DNA of 64,000 nucleotides from Streptomyces shenzhenensis (GCF_003688995.1 NZ_PENI01000024.1:62001-126000), one strand, 5' to 3'; shown: positions 24,031-32,013, counted from the stretch's first letter. The notes: a model not told the origin generated them from the letters alone. Made by a program: numbers and translations.

Positions 24031-25077
24031 TCAGCGGTTGACCGACTGGATCTCCTGCACGGTGACCGCCTGGTCGTTGCCGAACGTGCCGTCGGGGAGC
24101 CGCGTCGGGTTGGGGCTGCCCGTGCCCGTCCAGGTGATCTCCCAGGTCACGGTGGCCCGGAGGTCGAAGGTGCCGTTGCCGGAGGAGCGCAGGTACTTGA
24201 CACCACAGGGCGGGGTCCTGTCGGCCTTGCCCTTCGCGTAGGGCTCGCCGATGGAGCCGTCGGCGTTGACGCGGCAGATTCCCGAGCCGGGGTAGGTCGT
24301 GGCGTCGGGGGTGCCGGGTTCGAGCCTGAGGGCGACCGGTCTGGCGGTGGTCGTGGCCTGGATGTCGAGGCCGGCGACGTTGAGCGCGGCGGTCACGGAG
24401 ACCTCGTCGAACTTGGCCTTGTCGAGCCAGGCCCAGGTGGCCAGGTTGACCTTGGTGGTGTTCTGCGGTGCGAGGGTCACCTCGGTGGCGGGGAGCTGGA
24501 TGCGGTTGTAGGCGAGTTCGGCCAGGATCTGGGGGGTCACCGCGTTGTCCACGGGCGGTGCGTCACCGGTCTCCACCCAGAAGGGCTGCTTGTTGCAAGC
24601 CTGTGCCGCGGGTTCCATCCAGCGGTCCTCGTCGACGACCGCCACCCACCAGTTGCCCTCGTCCTTCACGTCGAGGTTGTAGTTCTTGTACGTGCCGTCC
24701 TTGTAGTCGTTCCGGAACATGCCGACGGACGTCTTGGCGTAGCTGTGCTGTCCCGGCGTGTTGATCGTCTCGGTGTACATGTCTTCGACGTACTGCGCGA
24801 AATCCTCAGCACTCCGAGGTTCGTACCAGCACGCGGGCGGGGTCCAGTTCGTCACCGGCCGTACCGACGAACCGGTTCCGCTTCCGCGTACCGAGCCGGA
24901 GTACGTGACCCGGGAGGTCAGAGTTCCTCCGCTCGCGCTTCCGGACTGTTCGGTGCGTCCCTGCGTGCCGCTGCTCGGCGGCCAGTCGGCGAACGCGACG
25001 CCGGAGGCGGTGAGGGTGAGAGCCCCCGCAAGGAGAGCTGCCAAGACGATCCTGCCGCGTGACGTCACGGAGTGCAT
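24031..25077 (-). CDS. Secreted protein of unknown function (type VII locus)
   Basis: The 348-aa product has a Sec signal peptide: basic MHSVTSRGR, hydrophobic IVLAALLAGALTLTASG, cleavage after VAFA. The mature part starts with a Gly/Ser/Thr-rich stretch, then an aromatic-rich domain (WTPPACWYEP, QYVEDMYTETINTPGQHSY) and beta-strand-rich C-terminal half with TWEITWTGTG. Four Cys (ACWYE, QACNKQ, ICRVN, PCGVK) could form two disulfides. ATG 25077 lies inside the end of the lipoprotein gene (13-bp overlap), so translation is coupled. No family recognised. Confidence 0.75.
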   Translation of the reverse strand: MHSVTSRGRIVLAALLAGALTLTASGVAFADWPPSSGTQGRTEQSGSASGGTLTSRVTYSGSVRGSGTGSSVRPVTNWTPPACWYEPRSAEDFAQYVEDMYTETINTPGQHSYAKTSVGMFRNDYKDGTYKNYNLDVKDEGNWWVAVVDEDRWMEPAAQACNKQPFWVETGDAPPVDNAVTPQILAELAYNRIQLPATEVTLAPQNTTKVNLATWAWLDKAKFDEVSVTAALNVAGLDIQATTTARPVALRLEPGTPDATTYPGSGICRVNADGSIGEPYAKGKADRTPPCGVKYLRSSGNGTFDLRATVTWEITWTGTGSPNPTRLPDGTFGNDQAVTVQEIQSVNR

Positions 25078-25712
25078 GACTTGTGGCCCCTTTGGGAAGT
25101 GAGCTTCGTCGTCTGCCAGACACCCTGCTCGTTCTTTTCCACGCGAGTTGAGTAGAGGACGTAGGAATTGTTCGTCACTTCGGTCTTGTGGACCTTGTTG
25201 GTCTTGCGGTCCTTCGCGTAGGCCTTGCCCTGGTCCTCGCAGTAGACGACGCCCGCTGACGAGGAATCGAAAACCTCGATCTTGGCGTTGTAATAGCGGT
25301 TGGTCCCGGTGATGCTGTACCCGTCCTTCGCAATGGACTGGACCCAGTCCTTGGCGTCGGCAAGGGCGGTGCCGCGGTAGTAGAAAGAGAGCGCCGGAAG
25401 ATCGACGTTTCCTTGTGTGATGGCGTAGTTGGTGGCATCGACGCGTTGTGCCACATCCGCGAGGACGGCGTCCTCGGTCGCGTCCCCGGTCTTCCACCCC
25501 TCGAACGTGTCCTTGAGGTCGTCCGGAAGTGTGATCTTGGGACGGTCGGCCGAACCGCTTGCGCTCGGCGACGTGGACGCGGAAGAACTTCCGCTGTCCG
25601 CGCCGGCGATCTTGTCGTTGTCCTTGGAATCGTCGCTGCTGCCGCAGGCGGTGAGCAGAAAGGCTGCGGCTGCGGCAAGCGCGGCAGCGATGGGCAGAGG
25701 GCGGCGCTTCAC
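25065..25712 (-). CDS. Lipoprotein of unknown function (type VII locus)
   Basis: The 215-aa product starts VKRRPLPIAAALAAAAAFLLTACG. The lipobox L-T-A-C places the lipidated Cys at about residue 23, so the protein is anchored outside the membrane. A Ser-rich linker (SGSSSASTSPSASGSA) precedes a globular domain with DLKDTFEGWKTGD, SFYYRGTALADAKDWVQSI and VVYCEDQGKAYAKDRKTNKVHKTEV. GTG 25712 follows GGGGAG. It is first in a two-gene operon with the secreted protein. The globular domain is not a family I can name. Confidence 0.8.
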   Translation of the reverse strand: MKRRPLPIAAALAAAAAFLLTACGSSDDSKDNDKIAGADSGSSSASTSPSASGSADRPKITLPDDLKDTFEGWKTGDATEDAVLADVAQRVDATNYAITQGNVDLPALSFYYRGTALADAKDWVQSIAKDGYSITGTNRYYNAKIEVFDSSSAGVVYCEDQGKAYAKDRKTNKVHKTEVTNNSYVLYSTRVEKNEQGVWQTTKLTSQRGHKSCTP

Positions 25713-25755
25713 ACTGGGCTCCCCGTGAGACAAGAAGTGAGTCAAGAACTCTGAC

Positions 25756-25784
25756 GTTATAGGCGTGGTCGAGCGGCTTGCCAG
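25756..25784 (-). promoter_or_regulatory. Candidate promoter of lipoprotein operon
   Basis: Minus strand CTGGCA (25784-25779), 17-nt spacer, TATAAC (25761-25756), 44 bp before the GTG start. Confidence 0.45.
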
Positions 25785-25921
25785 GACCAACGTCACCTGA
25801 CAGGCGGTTGTTCGAGGCGCTGGAGGGGCAACCCGGCGCACCGGAGGCGTGCCGGCCGTGTCCGAGGGCGCCGGCCACCGGCGCAGTCCACGGCTCCCGG
25901 GCGCAGCGAGAGCCATCGGCT

Positions 25922-26470
25922 TCACACCCACCGCAACGACCCCCCGATCGCCTCGCACAGTTCTCCCATCGGGCTTTTGACGCCGCTCAGGGGGACGGTG
26001 AAGGCCAGCAGCAGGTAGCCCGCGGAGCCGGGGACGCGGACGTAGAGGTCCAGCGTCGTCGCCGTGGTCACGCGGACCGTGTCGCCGGCCGGGAGGGGGA
26101 CGACGGTGACGTCCGCGCCGTCGCCGCGGCGGGCCGCGAGCGCCGCGGCGAACTCCTTCGGCGGGGCGTTCAGGGCTCCCCGCGTCGGCAGCAGCGAGAC
26201 CAGCAGGGTCGCCGGCGTCGCGGTCTGCGCCTCCGCGCGCAGGAAGAGTTCCAGGGCGCCCCGCGCGACCCCGCTCTCGGCGGTGTTGCGCAGGGTCGCC
26301 CACACCTCGTGCCTGGCCTCGGCGGACAGCGGCCGGCCCGCCGTCTGCCGGTCGACGAACGTCTTCAGCTGGGGCCGCCAGCGGTCCAGCGTGAGGTCGA
26401 CGCGGAACCAGTCGCGGGGGACGAGGAGCCGGTAGTCCTCCGGGGGCGGTGTGCTCGTCGGACCGGTCAC
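25922..26470 (-). CDS. Unknown protein, P-x-x-[FW]-F family member 3 (type VII locus)
   Basis: This 182-aa soluble protein has DYRLLVPRDWFRVDLTLDRW near the N-terminus. A helical middle follows (AEARHEVWATLRNTAESGVARGALELFLRAEA), then strands ending in YVRVPGSAGYLLLAFTVPL and a final helix GELCEAIGGSLRWV. The plan (LVPxxWFxVxL start, P-x-G strand, amphipathic final helix) matches the proteins at 26467-27135 and 20599-21333. The start GTG overlaps the previous stop (GTGA), showing translational coupling. Function unknown; probably works with its paralogue and the module 2 cargo. Confidence 0.68.
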   Translation of the reverse strand: MTGPTSTPPPEDYRLLVPRDWFRVDLTLDRWRPQLKTFVDRQTAGRPLSAEARHEVWATLRNTAESGVARGALELFLRAEAQTATPATLLVSLLPTRGALNAPPKEFAAALAARRGDGADVTVVPLPAGDTVRVTTATTLDLYVRVPGSAGYLLLAFTVPLSGVKSPMGELCEAIGGSLRWV

Positions 26471-27135
26471 GCCGCGGGCCCCAGCGGGTTGCCCGCGTCG
26501 TCGAAGAAGCAGAGGCTCTTCAGGATGCCCGCGAACATCGCGGAGAAGACCTCCCAGCCCTCCTGCGTCGGGGTCACCATCTCCAGCACCACGGTGGTGC
26601 CGTTGGGCAGCGGGACCTGCACCTGGATGAACGACGTCCAGAACGGCTCGTCGTGGCCCGACGGCATGAGCGCCGCGTCGATGGCCGCCTGCCGGGTGCC
26701 GATCCAGGACACGGCCCGGCCGCAGGGCAGGCCGATCTCGGCGACCTCGCCCTGGTCGAGCGCGGTCAGGGCGCCGATCGTGGCGTGCACGGGGTTGAAG
26801 CGGGCCTCCTCCGGGACGTCCAACAGGGACACGTGCACGGTGGCGGTGCAGCGGGTCCCGTCGACCTCGGTGATGACGAAGCCGGCGTACTGCACGCCCG
26901 CCTCGATGAACGTGTCGTAGTTCCCTGCGCACAGGGCGGCCCATTGGTACTGCATGTCGGGCGGCGCCCCGGGCATCACCTCGCGGGCCAGCTCGATCAG
27001 CCCGTCGGCCAGCTCCTCGACGGACTCCACGTCCATCGGTAGTTCGAAGAATCCTTCCGGCATGATCCAGCGGAGATGGACGGCCTCGCCGTCCACCACC
27101 GACGTGGCTTCGGTCTCTGTCGTGACTGTGCTCAT
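26467..27135 (-). CDS. Unknown protein, P-x-x-[FW]-F family member 2 (type VII locus)
   Basis: The 222-aa soluble protein contains VHLRWIMPEGFFELPMDVESVEELADGLIELARE. The PEGFF block is nearly identical to that of the 20599-21333 product. The C-terminal part IQVQVPLPNGTTVVLEMVTPT and GWEVFSAMFAGILKSLCFFDD also aligns with that protein. It follows the 400-aa T7SS-signal protein in module 2 and overlaps the next gene by GTGA. Family unnamed. The paired presence of one such gene per cargo module suggests a cargo-linked role such as chaperone or immunity. Confidence 0.7.
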   Translation of the reverse strand: MSTVTTETEATSVVDGEAVHLRWIMPEGFFELPMDVESVEELADGLIELAREVMPGAPPDMQYQWAALCAGNYDTFIEAGVQYAGFVITEVDGTRCTATVHVSLLDVPEEARFNPVHATIGALTALDQGEVAEIGLPCGRAVSWIGTRQAAIDAALMPSGHDEPFWTSFIQVQVPLPNGTTVVLEMVTPTQEGWEVFSAMFAGILKSLCFFDDAGNPLGPAA

Positions 27136-27291
27136 CGGCTGTCCGCCTCGCTGGGCAGTTCGAGTTCCTCTGGGGTGGCGCGCGGGGCGACGGCGAACCG
27201 CGGGGGCCCACAGACAGGCCGGGGCCCGCGGTGCTGCCGCCGGCCTCCGCCGCCGGGACGGAAATGACGGTGACGGAACGTCATGGGGGTG

Positions 27292-28494
27292 CTAGTAGGC
27301 GAGCGCCGCGTGGAAGGGCGCGGACGCCGGCCGCGGAGGTGCCTGGGGCGACGGGCTCGGGGTGACGGTCGGGTAGTCGCCGGGGTCGCCGGTCCGTTCG
27401 CCGTTGTGCCCGGTGAACACCTTCACCACGGCGTTGACGAAGCTGCCGCCCTTGATGGCGGCGGTGATCTTCTCGCCCGGGATGGCGGCCTTGCCGGCCT
27501 TGGTGAGGATGGAGTTCACGGCTGTGACGGCGACGCCGTTGAAGAACTTGAAGCGGACGCCCGCCATCGCCGCCGCGCCGCTGAACCGTAGGCCGCGCAG
27601 CCTGGACAGCCCCTTGAGGCCCTTGAGGGCCGTGAAGCCCTTGAGCGCGCCGACGCCCGGAATCACCCCGAGCGTGTCGAAGAACAGCTTGACCCCGTTG
27701 AACTCGCCGCCGCGCACCGTCATGTCGTAGACGTGCCCGGCGAGCGCCATGGCACTGGTGACGATGGCGAGCCCGGCGAACACCGGGGCGAGGAACTGCA
27801 GGGGCGGCACGAACGCGCAGATGACGGCCAGGACGGAGAAGACCGCCGAGAGGTTCGCGAACATGTCGGCCCAGTCGGCGAGCCAGTTCATGAAGCCGCC
27901 GGGATCGCGGACGCCGTCGTGGTGGATGATGTTCTTGATGTGCTTCTCGGCGGCCTTGGCTGCGTCGTCGCGGATGATCTTCGCGCGGCCGATCTCGCTG
28001 TGACACTCGCGGATGACGTCCCACGCGGCGTCACGTTTCTTCTCCAGCCGGTTCCGGTCGGCGAAGTCGTCCTTGCCGGGCACGGTGTCCCGGTACTGCT
28101 CAAGTCCGGACAGGGCCGTCCTGTGGTCGCCCTCCGCCGCGCGGAAGTCGCTCAGCGCCTTGTCGGCGACCTTCTGGGCGCGGTGCAGCTCGCTGGCGTA
28201 CTCCTTGGACTCGCCGCCGTCCACGACCTTGGTGCCCAGCGCCTTCGCGGCCTCGTCGTAGCGGTCGAAGGCCCGCTTCAGTCGCCCGGACGTGCCGTCG
28301 GCGATCTCGTGGAAGGCGCGCCCGGCGTCGCTGTCCCAGCCCTCGACGGAGGCGAGCGCCCGGATGTTGCCGGCCTGCTTCTCGATCTCGTCGGCCATGC
28401 CGCGCAGTTCCTTGCCGAGCCTGGCGACCTCGTACGGGTCTCCGGGTATGGGATCGCCGTCGTGCAGGGGCTCCCAGTCGCGCGGGCGAGTCAC
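27292..28494 (-). CDS. Putative type VII-secreted protein with T7SS-signal domain and hydrophobic core (module 2)
   Basis: The 400-aa product begins with RDWEPLHDGDPIPGDPYEVARLGKEL, the W-x(n)-DPxPGDPxxV signature of the Streptomyces T7SS-signal domain. VEGWDSDAGRAFHEI is the WXG-like turn. A helical region runs to about residue 190, followed by a hydrophobic segment (LSAVFSVLAVICAFVPPLQFLAPVFAGLAIVTSAMALAGHVYD) and DTLGVIPGVGALKGFTALKGLKGLSRLRG. The tail is basic, then Pro-rich (TPSPSPQAPPRPASAP). No toxin motif is visible. GTG 28494 overlaps the Esx-like stop (GTGA). It parallels the 405-aa protein of module 1. Confidence 0.75.
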   Translation of the reverse strand: MTRPRDWEPLHDGDPIPGDPYEVARLGKELRGMADEIEKQAGNIRALASVEGWDSDAGRAFHEIADGTSGRLKRAFDRYDEAAKALGTKVVDGGESKEYASELHRAQKVADKALSDFRAAEGDHRTALSGLEQYRDTVPGKDDFADRNRLEKKRDAAWDVIRECHSEIGRAKIIRDDAAKAAEKHIKNIIHHDGVRDPGGFMNWLADWADMFANLSAVFSVLAVICAFVPPLQFLAPVFAGLAIVTSAMALAGHVYDMTVRGGEFNGVKLFFDTLGVIPGVGALKGFTALKGLKGLSRLRGLRFSGAAAMAGVRFKFFNGVAVTAVNSILTKAGKAAIPGEKITAAIKGGSFVNAVVKVFTGHNGERTGDPGDYPTVTPSPSPQAPPRPASAPFHAALAY

Positions 28495-28796
28495 TTCTTT
28501 CCCTTCTTGCGGGCGTCCCGGAGTGCCTGGGCCAGCTTGCGGTCGACGTCGTCGTACGTGTCCGCCGCCGTCTTCGTGTATTCCGCGAGGTTCTCCATGT
28601 CCTCCATGAGTTTCTTGCGCGTCTTCTTCCAGGTGTCGGAGAAGTCGTCGAAGACGTCGCGGAGTCTCTCGCTGCCGAGGTCGTCGCGGAATTCGTCGGC
28701 GGGATTCCCGTGCTCCTTGAATTCGCGATGAATGCGGAACAACGAGTCGGAGCAGTCCCTGATGGTGTCCAGGTCTGCTCGCGTCCTGTCAGCCAT
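28491..28796 (-). CDS. Esx-like small helical protein (module 2)
   Basis: This 101-aa helical-hairpin protein has the turn FDDFSDTWKKTRKKLMEDMENL (W present, G absent). A canonical export-type C-terminus AADTYDDVDRKLAQAL (YxxxD) follows, then the basic tail RDARKKGKK. It is the counterpart of 23546-23845, with the same gene position before a T7SS-signal protein and the same lysine-rich end. ATG 28796 has only a weak GGGGG upstream. Confidence 0.78.
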   Translation of the reverse strand: MADRTRADLDTIRDCSDSLFRIHREFKEHGNPADEFRDDLGSERLRDVFDDFSDTWKKTRKKLMEDMENLAEYTKTAADTYDDVDRKLAQALRDARKKGKK

Positions 28797-28921
28797 GTGT
28801 ACCCCCGTGCGGCCCAGGATCGGTGCGTCTGCGTCGAGATGATGAAGGTAGCGGTGCGGTAGGTGGTTCCGCCAGGCCGGGCGCGCACGCGCGGCCGGAG
28901 GGCTGTGAAAGGCGACTTCGG

Positions 28922-29851
28922 CTAGTCGTCCAGCAACTTCCTCAGTGCGGGCGACAGTTCGGGGACCCGGGCACCCGCCGCCTGCGCCGACCTGACCGCC
29001 CGGACGTAGCTCAGTGCCTCGGCCCGGAGGCGTTCCTTCTCCAGCCCCTGGCGCCTGCCGAGCAGCCAGACCAGGATCGCGACGGGGACGAGGACGAGGG
29101 CGGCGTAGCCGGCGGGGGTGTCCGAGGTGGCGCCCCACACCGCACCGCCTCCGGCGGCGAGCACCAGCAGACAGCCCGTCTCGTCGTGCCAGCCGCCCTG
29201 GTCGGCGACCGTCTCGTACGCGGTGACCGCCTGGGACTTGGCCGGGACCTGGGCCGCGGGGCCGGCCGCCGACGGGTCCTCGGCCGGGTGCGGCACGGCC
29301 TCCCCGCCGGCCGTGCCCGCCTGCGGCTCGACGGATTCGTACGACGGGATCGGCGCCACCGCCTTCTCGGACCAGGACCCGGCCGAGTCCTTCCGGCGGC
29401 CCTCCAGCCATCCCGGCGCGTACGCCAGCGCCAGCCCGTGCGCCCGCGCCGTGCCCAGCACCTCGCGGTAGCCGGCCAGCGCCGGATGCCTGAGCTCCTG
29501 CTTCCAGCGGTCCCGCACCCGGACGAGCGCGGCCACGGCGATGACCAGGAGGGGACCGGAGGCGGCGAGGCTCGCCCTCGCGGCCTGTGTGGACGCGGCG
29601 GACGCGGCGAAGGGCAGCAGCAGGGCGATGACGAGGGCCAGCGCTCCGAGCCAGACCAGCGGGCCGCGTTCGGCGGACCGCAGTGCTCCGCGGCGCTCGG
29701 TGAGCAGTGCGGTCACCGCGCTGTCGTCGGTGTAGTCGAGGCCGTGGCGGGTGCCTATCGCGCGCACCGCTGTGAGCAGCCGGGGATCGGACGCCAGTGC
29801 GGTGCCTTCGAGGGGGAGCTGCTCGGCCGGTGTCGGTGTTGTCCCAGTCAC
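28922..29851 (-). CDS. Unknown four-helix membrane protein (type VII locus)
   Basis: The 309-aa product has two hydrophobic pairs: LVWLGALALVIALLLPFAASA with PLLVIAVAALV (about 65-110), and TGCLLVLAAGGGAVWG with AGYAALVLVPVAILVWLLG (about 225-265). Both termini and the central 110-residue loop are hydrophilic. The C-terminal helix contains LEKERLRAEALSYVRAVRSAQAAG. It heads module 2. It could be a membrane partner of the secretion motor, but no EccB, EccD, EccE, EssA or EssB signature is visible. GTG 29851 has no ribosome site but has CATCAT (minus strand 29863-29858) exactly 6 nt upstream. Confidence 0.65.
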   Translation of the reverse strand: MTGTTPTPAEQLPLEGTALASDPRLLTAVRAIGTRHGLDYTDDSAVTALLTERRGALRSAERGPLVWLGALALVIALLLPFAASAASTQAARASLAASGPLLVIAVAALVRVRDRWKQELRHPALAGYREVLGTARAHGLALAYAPGWLEGRRKDSAGSWSEKAVAPIPSYESVEPQAGTAGGEAVPHPAEDPSAAGPAAQVPAKSQAVTAYETVADQGGWHDETGCLLVLAAGGGAVWGATSDTPAGYAALVLVPVAILVWLLGRRQGLEKERLRAEALSYVRAVRSAQAAGARVPELSPALRKLLDD

Positions 29852-30131
29852 CCGAGGATGATGACATGGGCACCCCGAACCGATGTGAGCAAATCGTGCG
29901 GGAACGATGTCCGGCCGGTGCAGCGGAGTGCGGCGCGGACACGCATCGGCCTTCCGCGCGGACGGTCCGTGGCGGCCCCGTTGAACTCCCCGTCCCCGTT
30001 GTGAGTGACATGTGCAGGCGTCGTGTTCACCCCGTGGGCGGTCGTCCGGCTGCGGGTCCGGCGGTCCTTCGCCGGCGCAGGTGACGGGCCTGTTGGGCCC
30101 CCTTGGCGCAACTGGTCCCTATACGCCCGAA

Positions 30132-30248
30132 GTTGCAGAGCGCAACGGCGATCCGGGCGGGGCCGGGGACCTGGAACGTGCCTTGAGGGGCTTATGTGTG
30201 GCTGATACGGTGCGATCGCTTGACACTCACTCTGGCGCTGGGTATTCG
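30132..30248 (+). promoter_or_regulatory. Two candidate tandem promoters before the Tad operon
   Basis: The 516-bp gap 29852-30367 has no convincing gene. TTGAGG (30183-30188), 17 nt, TACGGT (30206-30211) forms one good promoter. TTGACA (30220-30225), 17 nt, TATTCG (30243-30248) forms a second with a consensus -35. A perfect small palindrome GTTGC-agagc-GCAAC (30132-30146) lies upstream and could bind a regulator. The leader would be about 115-150 nt. Confidence 0.55.
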
Positions 30249-30367
30249 CCCAGGTCGAGCGGTGCGTCCAGCGCGTCTCGTGCGTCGCGCGCGAGCGTTC
30301 GGGGGTGAAGTGTCCGCTTGTGCACGGAACTTGCCAGACATTTCTTGGGCGTACGGGGAGCGGTTGC

Positions 30368-31114
30368 GTGAAGATCCAGGAGCGTACGGGGGCGGGCGCG
30401 AATCGTGCCGCCGCTCCGGTTCAGCCGCCGGTCGGTGACCGGCTGCCCACTCCGCCTCGTGAGCGCAAACCGGCGTTGGCCGCGCTCGCCGTGCTGTTGA
30501 TCCTGCTGGGTGCGCTGGGCGCGACGACGCTCGTGCTGCGCGCCGGTGACCGGATCGAGGTCGTCAAGGTGACGCAGGAGATCCCGGCGGGCGGATCCGT
30601 CACCGACAGCAACGTGACCTCCGTGATGGTGGCCGAGGACAGCGAGATCAACTACGTCCGGTGGGAACAGGTCGACAGCCTGAAGAAGCTCAAGGCCAAG
30701 AGCACCATCCCGGGCGGGGTGGTGGCGGTCGGCGAGATGTTCGGGACGGAGAGCGGGCTGGCCGCGGGCAAGGCCACCGTCGGCCTGTCCCTCAAGGCGG
30801 GCCAGTACCCGGCCAGGCTCGCCGTCGGTGACACCGTCGCCGCGTACCGGGTCGGCGGCAACAGCGGCTCCTCCGGCAGCGGTTCGGCGGACTCCTCCGC
30901 GGCCGGCAGCAGCAGTTCCATGATCGTCGACCAGGCACGCGTCACCTTCGTCCCGGACAAGAAGGGCGACAGCGAAAGCCTCGTCAGCAGCACCAACCTG
31001 GCCGTCACCCTGGCCGTGGACGGCGACAAGGCCGCCGCGCTCGCGCAGGCCGCGTCCGCCGGCGAAGTGGCCCTCGTCCGCGTCCCCGGCAACAACGCCC
31101 CCGGCAACGACTAA
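30368..31114 (+). CDS. CpaB/RcpC-like SAF-domain pilus assembly protein
   Basis: The 248-aa protein has one N-terminal transmembrane helix (ALAALAVLLILLGALGATTLVL, about 36-57). An SAF-like domain follows (VVKVTQEIPAGGSVTDSNVTSVMV and STIPGGVVAVGEMF), with a Ser/Gly linker interrupting the C-terminal part. In Tad/Flp systems CpaB is a periplasmic or wall-side assembly factor. GTG 30368 follows GGGGAG. It opens the operon, 17 bp before tadZ. Confidence 0.75.
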   Translation: MKIQERTGAGANRAAAPVQPPVGDRLPTPPRERKPALAALAVLLILLGALGATTLVLRAGDRIEVVKVTQEIPAGGSVTDSNVTSVMVAEDSEINYVRWEQVDSLKKLKAKSTIPGGVVAVGEMFGTESGLAAGKATVGLSLKAGQYPARLAVGDTVAAYRVGGNSGSSGSGSADSSAAGSSSSMIVDQARVTFVPDKKGDSESLVSSTNLAVTLAVDGDKAAALAQAASAGEVALVRVPGNNAPGND

Positions 31115-31131
31115 GAGGCGGAACCCACCCC

Positions 31132-32013
31132 ATGGCGCTCATCGCTCTCGCCGCCGACAAGGGTTCCCCCGGCGTCACCACCGCGGCCGTCGCCCTCGCG
31201 GCGGTCTGGCCCCGGCGCGCACTGCTCGCCGAGGCCGACCCGGCGGGCGGTGACCTGGTCTACCGCAGCGCCGCCGCGCACGGCGGACCGCTCAACCCGA
31301 ACACCGGCATGCTGTCCATAGCCGCCACCGCCCGCCGGGGCCTGGTGCCCGACCAACTCTGGGACCACGTACAGCCGTTGAGCGGCGGACTGGAAGTGCT
31401 CGTCGGGCTCGGCATCGCCGAGCAGGCCACCGGGCTCGCCGGGCTCTGGCCCACGCTCGGGCACGCCTTCGCCTCCCTCGCCGACTCCCCGAACGCGCCC
31501 GCCGACGTCATCGCCGACTGCGGACGCATCAGCGGGGACACCCCGGCCATGGAGCTGTTCCCGCACGCGGCCCTCGTCCTCCTGATCGCCCGCACCGAAC
31601 CCGAGTCGCTGGCCCGCGTCCGGGACCGGGCCGCCGCCCTCTCCGCCAAGCTGCACGGCGGCCCGCGCGGCGCCGCGGCCCTCGCCACCCCGCTCATCGG
31701 CGTCGTCCTGATCGCCGACCCGAACAGCTCCGCGAAGATCGCCGGCCAGGTCAACGACATGCTGGTGCATGCCCAGACCGGCGCCCGGGTCGTCGGCACT
31801 CTCGCGGACGACCCCACCGGCGCCGACCAGTTGGCCGGCCGCAAGCGCGGCCGTCTCGACAAGTCCCTGCTGATCCGCTCGGCCCGCAAGGTCACCGCCG
31901 ACCTGTACCAGCAGTACGGCACCGCCTGGGCCGCAGCCGCCCAGGCGCACCAGCCCCAGCAGCCCCATCAGGCCCAGCGTCCCCAGCAGGGTCACGCGGG
32001 GGCCGGCCGATGA
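31132..32013 (+). CDS. tadZ: TadZ/CpaE-like ParA-type ATPase
   Basis: The 293-aa product starts MALIALAADKGSPGVTTAAVALA. This is a ParA-type deviant Walker A in which the usual second Lys (GK) is Val, so ATP hydrolysis may be weak or absent. LLAEADPAGGDLVYRSAAAHGG is the Walker A' Asp region. DVIADCGRI and VLLIARTEPESLARVRDR follow the MinD/ParA fold. TadZ places the pilus machine at its cellular site. The C-terminal tail is Gln/Pro-rich. It overlaps tadA by ATGA. Confidence 0.82.
   Translation: MALIALAADKGSPGVTTAAVALAAVWPRRALLAEADPAGGDLVYRSAAAHGGPLNPNTGMLSIAATARRGLVPDQLWDHVQPLSGGLEVLVGLGIAEQATGLAGLWPTLGHAFASLADSPNAPADVIADCGRISGDTPAMELFPHAALVLLIARTEPESLARVRDRAAALSAKLHGGPRGAAALATPLIGVVLIADPNSSAKIAGQVNDMLVHAQTGARVVGTLADDPTGADQLAGRKRGRLDKSLLIRSARKVTADLYQQYGTAWAAAAQAHQPQQPHQAQRPQQGHAGAGR

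Noticed and set aside
30005..30205. Possible small gene upstream of the Tad operon
   Set aside because: Arg/Gly-rich translation, no ribosome site, and it overlaps the best promoter candidates.
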